From an uncultured Flavobacteriaceae bacterium (GTDB taxonomy: Bacteria; Bacteroidota; Bacteroidia; Flavobacteriales; Flavobacteriaceae): a stretch of 64,000 nucleotides of DNA. The translations under genes and the position numbers were made by a program. Shown in pieces: positions 34,575-43,800 of the stretch. Location of the stretch: assembly GCA_947502635.1 (NCBI GenBank), contig CANNAN010000006.1:186001-250000 (forward strand). The letters run 5' to 3'. Every line of letters begins with the position of its first letter. The stretch's first letter is position 1. The notes beneath the pieces were generated by a model. That model did no database searches. It saw only the letters and a program-made list of their open reading frames with translations, and was not told the DNA's origin.

Positions 34575-34697
34575 ATAACAGAAATTTTTATTTAGAACTC
34601 ATTTTGACTTTTGTTTTTATCCGAAAATGAATTTCAGGCAATTTTTAGGAAATAGAAAAAGTCAAAATGAGTTCTTAAAGTAAAAAGGTATGACAAT

Positions 34698-36623
34698 ATG
34701 AAAAGTAAAAAAATAATATTAATAGTGTACATGTTTTTAATTGGCTCTGTGGTATTTGCAGACCCACCACCTGCTCCTGCTGGTTATAAGTGGCAATTAA
34801 CAGAACTGTATTCTGATGAATTTAACGGCAATAGCCTTGATCTCAACAAATGGAGAAAAAAACACCCTTTTTGGAATGGCAGGAAACCTGCTTGGTTTAA
34901 TCCAGATGCTATTTCTGTAGGCGATGGTTATATGAAGATTACTAATGGTGTTCTGGATGATCCTTTTAATGGATATAACATTTATGGAGGAGCTGTAACA
35001 TCTGTAAATGAAAATACCAAGTTTGCTTATTACGAATGTAGGTTAAAAGCGTCTTCAACTAGAATGTCAACTACATTTTGGTTAGAAAATAGAAAAGCAT
35101 CCTTACCTGGAGGGTGTGGAGGAGATACTTATAGTCAGGAAATAGATATTGTAGAAACAATTGGTGATGCAACAAGCTTCCCCGTTTTTGCGACACACCA
35201 GAAATCGAATACCCATTTTAGATGGAGTAATTGTAATGGTGGTAATGAGCAATTCTTTTCTAAGGGAACAACTACAGGGCCTATAACAACTACAAATAGT
35301 TCTGGACAAGAGGTAAACCAACAAAGCGATGAAGGTTTTCATACTTACGGTGCTTGGTGGCAAGATTCCAAAAAGGTGACTTTCTATCTCGATGATAAAG
35401 CAGGTGAAACAGTGCAATTTAGAACAGATAAAACTCCAACACCATTTAATAGAGGCATGTTTATATGTATGGTTACAGAGACGTACGATTGGGAACAAAA
35501 ACCTACTAATGCATCATTGACAGACCCTAGGAGAAATACTTCTTACTACGATTGGATAAGAGTTTGGACATTAGTGCCAGATGAAGGAAGTCAAGTTGGA
35601 GTAACTGGTGTTTCTGTTTCTCCAACTACAGTTTCGTTGAATATAAATGAAACAACGTCTTTAACTGCAGAAGTGTCACCTTTCAACGCAACAAATAAGA
35701 CAGTAATCTGGAGTTCGAATAATACTTCTGTGGCTACTGTTAATGATAGTGGGGTTGTAACGGCGGTTGCAAATGGTAGTGCAACAATAAGAGCAACTAC
35801 AGATGACGGTGGATTCATGGCAACAAGTGTCATTACAGTAAATGCATCAGATACCATTCAAACAGTTACATTATCGCCTATTCATGATGCATATACCCAA
35901 AATGGTGCAAATAAAAACAATACGCTTGTTCGTGTTGAGAACACAGGTAGAATGAGAATAGGATATCTTCAGTACGATTTGAGTGGGATTAATGGTGTGA
36001 TTTCATCAGCTCAGTTAAAAATGACATGCAATGCTGATGCAGGTAATGCTGCTTTGAATATTTCGGCGGCGTTAGGGAGTCATAATAATTGGACAGAAGG
36101 AAATGTATCTAACACTAATGCACCCTCATCAAGCGAAACATTGGGTGTTAAACAAGGTCCGTTTAACCCTGGTACTAGATATACTTGGGATTTAAATGCT
36201 GATTTGTTAACTAGTGGTGGTCGTGTTAGTTTAATTATTAGTGCATCTGGTAGTAATGACGATGTGGCTTTTGCATCTAAAGAGAATAGTGCTACAGAGC
36301 CACAATTGGTAATTACTTACCAGTCACCATCTACAAGTAAAGCATCTAAAAAGCAATTGGAAACTTCTAAATTGGATTCTACATTGAAAGTTTATCCTAA
36401 TCCAATTTTTGGAAGTAGTTTTATGGTTGATTTACGTGGATATGATAGTGATGTTCAAATTAGTATTTTTGACATTCAAGGAAGGCTTGTATATGAAAAC
36501 AATGCTAGTCCAAAGGAACTAAAATTAAAATCAGATATATTTCAATCAACAGGACTTTATATGATTAATGTTAGAAACATCTCTACAGATGAAACAAAAG
36601 CATTATTAATATCAGTTCAGTAA
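34698..36623 (+). CDS. GH16 endo-glycanase with Ig-like domain, CBM96-like domain and T9SS signal
   Basis: A 641-residue secreted enzyme. The GH16 domain (about residues 28-295) has the catalytic motif EIDIVE (Glu148, Asp150, Glu153). The opening YSDEFNGNSLDLNKW and the RKPAWFNPD segment resemble agarase/porphyranase-type GH16 enzymes, so a red-algal galactan is the likely substrate, though laminarin-type specificity cannot be excluded by eye. A Big_2 domain (about 302-385), a CBM96-like domain (388-540) and a T9SS sorting domain (from LKVYPNPIFG, 564-641) follow. A strong terminator lies downstream. Confidence 0.88.
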   Translation: MKSKKIILIVYMFLIGSVVFADPPPAPAGYKWQLTELYSDEFNGNSLDLNKWRKKHPFWNGRKPAWFNPDAISVGDGYMKITNGVLDDPFNGYNIYGGAVTSVNENTKFAYYECRLKASSTRMSTTFWLENRKASLPGGCGGDTYSQEIDIVETIGDATSFPVFATHQKSNTHFRWSNCNGGNEQFFSKGTTTGPITTTNSSGQEVNQQSDEGFHTYGAWWQDSKKVTFYLDDKAGETVQFRTDKTPTPFNRGMFICMVTETYDWEQKPTNASLTDPRRNTSYYDWIRVWTLVPDEGSQVGVTGVSVSPTTVSLNINETTSLTAEVSPFNATNKTVIWSSNNTSVATVNDSGVVTAVANGSATIRATTDDGGFMATSVITVNASDTIQTVTLSPIHDAYTQNGANKNNTLVRVENTGRMRIGYLQYDLSGINGVISSAQLKMTCNADAGNAALNISAALGSHNNWTEGNVSNTNAPSSSETLGVKQGPFNPGTRYTWDLNADLLTSGGRVSLIISASGSNDDVAFASKENSATEPQLVITYQSPSTSKASKKQLETSKLDSTLKVYPNPIFGSSFMVDLRGYDSDVQISIFDIQGRLVYENNASPKELKLKSDIFQSTGLYMINVRNISTDETKALLISVQ

Positions 36624-36644
36624 ACAAATAATTAATAATTTTTA

Positions 36645-36672
36645 CCACCGTGCTTAGTACGGTGGTTTTTTT
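36645..36672 (+). terminator. Intrinsic terminator after the GH16 gene
   Basis: CCACCGT-GCTTAGT-ACGGTGG is followed by seven T. Confidence 0.9.
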
Positions 36673-36852
36673 ATGCGTTTACTTTTAGAATATTTTCCAA
36701 TTAAAACCTATTGATTAGATGGAGATTAGGTCTTTTAATTGGAATGGTATTCAATGAAGCATAACGTATATGAATAATAAATTTCAATGTTTGGTTTGAA
36801 TTAAATTACATGTGAGGTAAATTTTCTTACATTTAAGCAATAAATAAATTAT

Positions 36853-38388
36853 ATGCTTAAAAAAGTTTTTGGAAGTGCCGTTTTTGGTGTAGAAGCCACA
36901 ACAATAACAGTAGAAGTAAATGTAGATTCAGGTATAGGGTATCACTTGGTCGGATTACCAGACAATGCTATCAAAGAAAGTAATTATCGTATAGCTGCTG
37001 CTCTTCAAAATAATGGCTATAAAATTCCAGGAAAAAAGATTACAATTAATATGGCTCCTGCTGATTTACGAAAGGAGGGAAGTGCATACGATCTTACTTT
37101 AGCTATTGGAGTTCTTACTGCGTCTAAGCAAATTCAAGCAGAAGATTTAGAACGTTATCTTATTATGGGTGAACTTTCTCTAGATGGAGGTTTGCAACCC
37201 ATAAAAGGTGCATTACCTATTGCCGTTAAAGCTAGAGAAGAAGGATATAAAGGCTTTATTTTGCCTAAGCAGAATGCCAAAGAAGCTGCCATTGTAGATG
37301 GATTAGAAGTTTACGGGGTTGATAATATCAAACAAGTAATTAATTATTTTGATAAAGGAGAGCCGCTTGAGCAAACCATTATTAATACTCGTGAAGAATT
37401 TTATAAAAATTTAGAATTTCCAGAATTTGATTTTTCCGATGTCAAAGGACAAGAAGGTATAAAACGCTGTATGGAAATTGCAGCAGCGGGTGGCCATAAC
37501 ATTATTTTAATAGGTCCTCCAGGAGCAGGAAAAACTATGTTGGCGAAACGTTTACCAAGTATTTTACCACCTATGACACTTTATGAAGCCTTGGAAACAA
37601 CCAAGATACATTCGGTAGTTGGTCGAATTAAAGAAACAGGACTTATGGCACAACGACCATTTAGAAGTCCCCATCATACTATTAGTGATGTTGCATTGGT
37701 TGGTGGTGGTGCATTTCCACAACCAGGAGAGATTTCTTTATCTCATAATGGCGTTTTGTTTTTAGATGAATTACCCGAATTTAAACGTGGTGTTTTAGAA
37801 GTACTACGTCAACCGTTGGAAGATAGAGAAGTCACGATTTCCAGAGCTAAATTTACGGTTACTTACCCATCATCGTTTATGTTAGTGGCAAGTATGAACC
37901 CAAGCCCAGGAGGCTATTTTAATGATCCTAATGCACCCGTAACTTCTAGCCCAGCTGAAATGCAGCGTTATTTAAGTAAAATATCGGGCCCGTTATTGGA
38001 TAGAATTGATATTCATATTGAAGTGACTCCCGTACCTTTTGAAAAATTATCTGAAGATAGAAAAGGAGAAACTTCAGTAGACATAAGGCAACGGGTAACG
38101 AAAGCAAGAGAAATTCAAACTAATCGCTTTAAAGAATCGGATGTGGTGCATTATAATGCGCAAATGAATACTAAACAAATACGGAAATATTGTTTGTTAG
38201 ATGAAGATTCAAAGCAATTGTTAAAAACGGCTATGGAACGACTCAACTTGTCTGCCCGTGCCTATGACCGTATTTTAAAAGTGTCCAGAACCATTGCAGA
38301 TTTAGAGGGTGTTGTTGAGGTTAATGGTTCGCATATAAGTGAAGCGATTCAGTATAGGAGCTTGGATCGTGAGGGGTGGTTAGGGTGA
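36853..38388 (+). CDS. comM: YifB/ComM family Mg-chelatase-like AAA+ ATPase
   Basis: A 511-residue protein with an N-terminal ChlI-like domain (FGSAVFGVEATTITVEVNVD, then LVGLPDNAIKES). The AAA+ module has Walker A GPPGAGKT and Walker B LFLDELPEF, and a Mg-chelatase C-terminal domain follows. ComM is a helicase that drives branch migration during natural transformation. It stands alone between secreted-protein genes. A diverged copy of its last codons occurs at 47025-47105, 8.6 kb downstream, which makes the 3' end of this gene a possible integration point. Confidence 0.93.
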   Translation: MLKKVFGSAVFGVEATTITVEVNVDSGIGYHLVGLPDNAIKESNYRIAAALQNNGYKIPGKKITINMAPADLRKEGSAYDLTLAIGVLTASKQIQAEDLERYLIMGELSLDGGLQPIKGALPIAVKAREEGYKGFILPKQNAKEAAIVDGLEVYGVDNIKQVINYFDKGEPLEQTIINTREEFYKNLEFPEFDFSDVKGQEGIKRCMEIAAAGGHNIILIGPPGAGKTMLAKRLPSILPPMTLYEALETTKIHSVVGRIKETGLMAQRPFRSPHHTISDVALVGGGAFPQPGEISLSHNGVLFLDELPEFKRGVLEVLRQPLEDREVTISRAKFTVTYPSSFMLVASMNPSPGGYFNDPNAPVTSSPAEMQRYLSKISGPLLDRIDIHIEVTPVPFEKLSEDRKGETSVDIRQRVTKAREIQTNRFKESDVVHYNAQMNTKQIRKYCLLDEDSKQLLKTAMERLNLSARAYDRILKVSRTIADLEGVVEVNGSHISEAIQYRSLDREGWLG

Positions 38389-38455
38389 AATGAAAATTAC
38401 TCTTCAATTAATACAAACTTCGACAAGCGGATGCAGCTATTTGTAACACTGATAA

Positions 38456-38581
38456 CATTATGAAGTTGTTGGGATTGGATCTGAAAATCAAGAAAATCGA
38501 GTGCCATTTTTGCCTTCTTTAAATTTTCAAGAAGATAAGGATAGTAGTATTGATAGAGCCATCGAACTACTCCAGAATTAA
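38456..38581 (+). pseudogene. Possible C-terminal remnant of an unidentified gene
   Basis: Forty-one codons without start codon read HYEVVGIGSENQENRVPF, then LPSLNFQEDKDSSIDRAIEL and a stop, with natural-looking composition and a terminator 20 bases later. An in-frame stop lies directly upstream. It looks like the tail of a truncated gene, but a chance frame is possible. Confidence 0.35.
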
Positions 38582-38601
38582 ACAAATGTCCAGTTATAAA
38601 T

Positions 38602-38636
38602 AAAAGGCGTATGAATAGATCATACGCCTTTTATTT
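38602..38636. terminator. Intrinsic terminator downstream of comM/remnant
   Basis: AAAAGGCGTATGA, a short loop and TCATACGCCTTTT form a near-perfect stem with A and T runs on both sides, so it may work in both directions. Confidence 0.8.
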
Positions 38637-38986
38637 ATATTTTAATCTATGAAGTAATTACACTCCTTTTCATCATTTTTTCTTCAAAAATATTATCTAT
38701 AAATCATAAGTATAATCGATTAGAGATCATTATTTAACGAAGTGTTTTTTGATTTAGAACTCGCTATTGAAAATGAAATTATTTATGATTAATAAGATGT
38801 ATTCTTTTTCCAGTTTCGTTTTATGGCTATTCTCAAGATTCTCACAAAATATAAACAAATCATCTTTTTGTTTTTTCACGGAAAACAGGGTGCTATATTT
38901 TTTGTTTTCATAGTAGATTTGTCGGGTATTAAATATGTTTTATCTAAATAGTATTAAGAAAAGGGGAATATAAAATTATAAATATC

Positions 38987-40771
38987 ATGAAAAAAAGATT
39001 ACACAAATATTATAGTTTAGTAAAAAGTAAATTACCAATATTTATTATTTTTTTGCACGGATGTCTTAGTGCACAAGTACAATTAGGACAGGATATTACT
39101 GGGTTTGATTCGGATGTTTCTATAGGTTTAAGTTCAGATGGAAGCGTCTTAGCTATTGGATCGAAAAGAACAGGAAGTTCTGGTTTTGTCCAAATATATG
39201 AAAGAATGGGCGGGGATTGGACACAAATAGGAGCTAATATTGATGCAGAAGCTTCAAGAGATGAGTCAGGTGGATCGATAAGTCTTAGTGCTGACGGTAC
39301 AATTGTAGCTATCGGTGCTCAAAAGAATAGTGGAGGAGGTATGTCTAGAGGTCATGTGCGAGTATATCAACGATTAGGAGATAGTTGGATGCAACTGGGG
39401 CAAGATATCGATGGAGAAGCAGATGGGGATGAATCAAGTAGAAATGTGAGCCTTAGTGCTGATGGGCATACAGTAGCAATAAGCGCTTCCAATAACGATG
39501 GTAATGGAGACAATGCTGGTCATGTGAGAATATTTAGGCTTGATAATACTAATAATTGGGTGCAATTGGGACAGGATTTAGAAGGAGAGAACCCTGGGGA
39601 TTATTTAGGAACTGTAAGTATAAATGCTAATGGTAGTATTGTGGCCATTGGATCACAGAGTAATAGTAACAATGGTTTGTTTTCTGGACATGTAAGAATA
39701 TATCAATGGAACGGAAGTAATAGTTGGATCCAATTGGGCCAGGAGATTACGGGAAAAAGCGAACGAGAGAATTTTGGAGTTAAATTAACCATGACACCAG
39801 ATGGAACTAGAATCGTTGTTGGTTCAGAATTTGCAAATGACTTTAGAGGAAATGTACGAGTGTATCAATGGGATAACAATGATAGTTGGGTTCAATTAGG
39901 ATCAGATATTATTGGAAGAAGTATGTATAGTAATTTTGGTCACTCCATCAGTATTAGTGATACAGGTTCTGTTTTAGCCATTGGGATACCTTCTAAAAAT
40001 ACGATCAATGGTGATGGTTCTGGTCAAGCAAGAATATACAAATTAAATGAAAGTACAGAAGAATGGATACAAACTGGAAATACTATTAATGGCGATGGTC
40101 AGCTTGATGGAATGGGAGAGTCTATAAGCTTAAGTGCAAATGGTGATATCGTATCTATAGCTATGAGAGACACTTCTAGTGATGAGGGCGGGAGTGTGCG
40201 TACATATGCTTTAGATATAGTATCTCCATCTGGGTATACTGCTTTATTGGATCAGGATTATATTGATGCAAGTAATGAAACTGAAGTTAGTTTTACTTTA
40301 GCAAATGCAGAAGTTGGGGCATCATATACATTTACGATTAGTAGTTCTGGGGACGGTGATATGCAAAAAATAACTGGAAGAGGTACAGTTACCAGTGTAA
40401 ATCAAACTGTAACAGGAATAGATGTTAGTAGTTTGTCTGATGGAACAATTAAGATTAGTCTAAAATTAAGAGACCAAGTAGGAAATGTTGGCGAAGAGGT
40501 TATAGATTTTGCAGAAAAACGGGATGTATTAAGTGTTCAAGATTTTGATAAAGAATCGGTCAAAGTGTTTCCTAACCCAATAAAAAATACCGTTTTTATA
40601 ACAAAACCAATGAAAGAAATTGTGATTTATAATGCTGTTGGTAAAAAGGTTTTTCAGAGTATTAATGTAGATACAAGTTTTGATATACCGTCTTTGGCTC
40701 CAGGAGTGTATTATGCAATATTAATATCCAAAGAAAATATAAGTGTACTAAAAAAGCTGATAAAACAATAG
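38987..40771 (+). CDS. Secreted beta-propeller (FG-GAP/WD-like repeat) protein with T9SS signal
   Basis: A 594-residue secreted protein. Residues about 30-415 hold about seven repeats with the pattern WVQLGQDIDGE, GD-SG, VSLSADG-VAIG and GHVRVYQ, as in FG-GAP-type propellers. An Ig-like segment (about 420-510) and a T9SS sorting domain (from VKVFPNPIKN, about 525-594) follow. Such proteins are usually surface adhesins or scaffolds. There is no catalytic motif. It is convergent with the giant cytochrome gene, with a shared terminator between them. Confidence 0.8.
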   Translation: MKKRLHKYYSLVKSKLPIFIIFLHGCLSAQVQLGQDITGFDSDVSIGLSSDGSVLAIGSKRTGSSGFVQIYERMGGDWTQIGANIDAEASRDESGGSISLSADGTIVAIGAQKNSGGGMSRGHVRVYQRLGDSWMQLGQDIDGEADGDESSRNVSLSADGHTVAISASNNDGNGDNAGHVRIFRLDNTNNWVQLGQDLEGENPGDYLGTVSINANGSIVAIGSQSNSNNGLFSGHVRIYQWNGSNSWIQLGQEITGKSERENFGVKLTMTPDGTRIVVGSEFANDFRGNVRVYQWDNNDSWVQLGSDIIGRSMYSNFGHSISISDTGSVLAIGIPSKNTINGDGSGQARIYKLNESTEEWIQTGNTINGDGQLDGMGESISLSANGDIVSIAMRDTSSDEGGSVRTYALDIVSPSGYTALLDQDYIDASNETEVSFTLANAEVGASYTFTISSSGDGDMQKITGRGTVTSVNQTVTGIDVSSLSDGTIKISLKLRDQVGNVGEEVIDFAEKRDVLSVQDFDKESVKVFPNPIKNTVFITKPMKEIVIYNAVGKKVFQSINVDTSFDIPSLAPGVYYAILISKENISVLKKLIKQ

Positions 40772-40816
40772 CTTTACACTATGAAGTTATGAATAGTATG
40801 TATAATCTAAAAAAGA

Positions 40817-40845
40817 AAAGCCACCGTTTCTAACGATGGCTTTTT
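40817..40845. terminator. Terminator between converging genes
   Basis: AAAGCCACCGTT-TCT-AACGATGGCTTTTT forms a stem with one G-T pair and an A/T-rich flank on each side. Confidence 0.85.
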
Positions 40846-40863
40846 GCTTAATAATTTGTGTTA

Positions 40864-43800
40864 TTAATCGCAAACCACAATTTTCTTTGATTTTATAACC
40901 CCTTCAGTTGTATAATGATACACAAGGTATATGCCTGAATTTAAACGAGATAAATTTATAGTTGTTTTTTCAGAATCATGCGTAAATCTTTTCACTATGC
41001 GACCATTTAAATCACTAATGTAAAAAGACTTTTTACTTGGTGAACTATTATTAACTACCGTAAGTGTTTTATTAAAACATTCATAGCTAATTTTTGATCC
41101 TATCGATTCATTTTCATTAGCAAAAACTAATTTATTAAAAACAGATGGCTTAGGTTCAATGCCCCAGACTAATGTGCCTTCTTTGTAAAGTGTTATTTTT
41201 GGATTGAGACCAAATGATTTTTGCTCTTCTCTAAATGAATAATCATTTGATTGATCAAGAGACTGGTAGTTCACTAAATGCGAGCGTGTTTGAATAATTC
41301 CTGTTTTCGATTTTGGAAGCATAGTACCTGAAGCATCTGTAAAACTTAGTTCTAAATAACTAGTAGCTCCTGCTTCTACAAAAGTACCCTCAACGCCTGA
41401 AATTTGCGAATAATCAACATTGAATTCCATATCTTCTGATGCATCTGGAGAATACCAATATTTTATCGTAAAGTCTTTTAATTCTTCCGAACTATCGGTA
41501 GTGTTTTCTATTTGTAAAACAGGGTTCATTGATGCCCCAGAACTACTAGGGGAATTGTTATAATAATACACCTTATATTCCGAATTAGTGTTTTGGTCAT
41601 AATCCTTTATAGCTGTTATTGATATTTCAGCTTCATCTCCAAATTTACTTCCAGAAGCATCTAAAAGTACTAATTTAAGTGTATGATCGTCTTCTTCTAA
41701 TGTAACAGGAATTGGATCTAAAGTAGTATATTTTCCCTGAGAGACATTGTCAATAAAAAACTCTATGGCATTACCATTTTCTAATTCAAATTTTAATAGG
41801 GAAAACTCAAGATCGAAAGATGTATTAGTTAAGTCTCCATTTTTAGGATATTCGAAAATAGCACTTGGATTTTTTGGTAAAGGGTCACTAGTAACTTTTA
41901 CGTTAATAGTTTCTCCAAGGTTGGTGATTGATCCATCTGTTCTTTCCATTTGTAAAGTAAGCGTATGTTCTCCATCGGGAAGACTCGTACCGTCTGTAAA
42001 TTCACCTTCAGATGCTATAAACCCTCTATCATTACCATCTATTAAAAAGCGTAATCTATATGAATTAGAGGGAATATCCCATCCAAGTGTATTAAAATCT
42101 ATTTCTAAAGGTAAATTTATTAAGTCTCCTTCCAAAGGTTTTTTAAAGAAGGTATCAGGTAATGGAAGTATTGGGTCGGTTTCATTACCTCCATATAAAG
42201 TCCATATAACTGCCGATTCAAAAAGTTGCCAGCCTTCATTGCTTACTAAATGCACAAATTGATCTCGTAAAGGAAAAGCTAACCGTCTAGAAAGCACTCC
42301 AGCGTCACCAGATTCGTATCCAAACATTATTGGTTTTCCATCCGATTCTGCGAAAATTAAAGCCTCTTCTTCAGGGACTCCAAAAGGTAAAGTGAGGCTA
42401 ATGTTGTACATGTTAGTGTTATTTCCAAGATTAGAAGATATTGGATGATTTGGAAGGTTTAAGGTTACTTCGTTTGTTGCATTTTTAGTAAAACCATAAC
42501 CTTCGTTAAAAGCGCCATCTACCATTTTTAATTTTCCATACATAAAAGGATCCCAGGTTATTAAAGGTACTCTTGAAGCTTCCAGATCATTTCCAAGTAC
42601 TCCAGGATCTACTGTAGATGATATAAGTACAATATTAAATGGATTGGCAACACCTGGGCCTGTGGCATCTTCATCATTCATTAACGTTGTAGTAAAACCT
42701 ATTTTTTGCTCCAAACGAGATTTTATTTGTAAGTCATCTGATGATAAATTGTTTTTGTCTCCAACAACAAATAATGCTTTAACTGTACTCTTAAACTTAA
42801 AGTTTACTTCGGGAGTTACTGAAGCTGTTTTGTTATTGTTATAAAAAGCTTTAGCTCGAATTTTATAGTCTTTCCAAATAATAGGCTGCCATACATCTTC
42901 AAAAGGAGCAGTTGTAACTTCTGAAAACAATTCATTGTCTATGAAATATTGCACCTTGGTAATTCCACTAATATTTGTTTTTACAGATAAAGGAATATCC
43001 TCATCTTTCGTTGCATGCTGATCGTTAACAGGCGAACTCATTTCTAATTCTGTTGAATTTGTAAACCCTTGTTCATTACGATCAAGTTGCAGTAAGTAAG
43101 CTTCTAATTCTGAAATTTGTGTTGTGCTTAACTCAGCTTGCGTATGTGAATTAGAAGTGTTTTTTTCTGTAAATATTTCAGCTATTGTTTTTGCCGAACC
43201 ATCATGTAAATATGGCGCTGTATTCCATAAACCTTTTAAAGAAGGAACATCAATACCCATTAATTCTTTTCGTAATCTGTTTCCGCTAGTATTGATAATG
43301 GTACCCACATCGTGCATTCTACCAAGGGCACTATCTGTAAAGTCATTACCACCATGACATGACGCACATTTAAGCGTTTCAAATAAAGCTTTTCCGTTAC
43401 TTGCTTCGGCAGTTAAACTTTCATTGTCACTTCTAAAAGGACTGATCTCATAATCTTCCAATGAATTAACATAAGCAGTTAATGCGTCTAAATCTTCCGA
43501 TTTACCAGCTTTCTTAATACCTAAAGATAAGGCTCTGGTACTTTCATTAAAATCAGCATTGCTTAAAAAACCTTGTCCTTTAAAATGAGCTCGAATATCG
43601 TTTTCGAAATCTTGAATCTCATCAAAATTGGCAGACCAGTGTACATTTCCATGACCTGTACCTCGTCTTCCAATTAGTGTAATGGTATTTCTTAGTCCTT
43701 CTCCTCGCGCAGTAAAATCCCAAATTCTTCCATCTTGTCCTCCGTCGATATGACAAGTGGCACAACTAGTATAGCCATCGGTTCCCATTCTAAAATCTGA

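Larger units (their letters stand above)
38389..38986. other. Intergenic region after comM with a gene remnant and a terminator
   Basis: Apart from the short reading-frame remnant and the terminator listed separately, no gene was seen. The minus-strand open frame 38397-38585 is antisense to the remnant and has no support. The AT-rich part from 38640 on should hold the promoter of the next gene. Confidence 0.55.

Noticed and set aside
41747-42262. 171-codon plus-strand frame opposite the giant cytochrome gene
   Set aside because: Serine-rich shadow of the coding strand without domain support.
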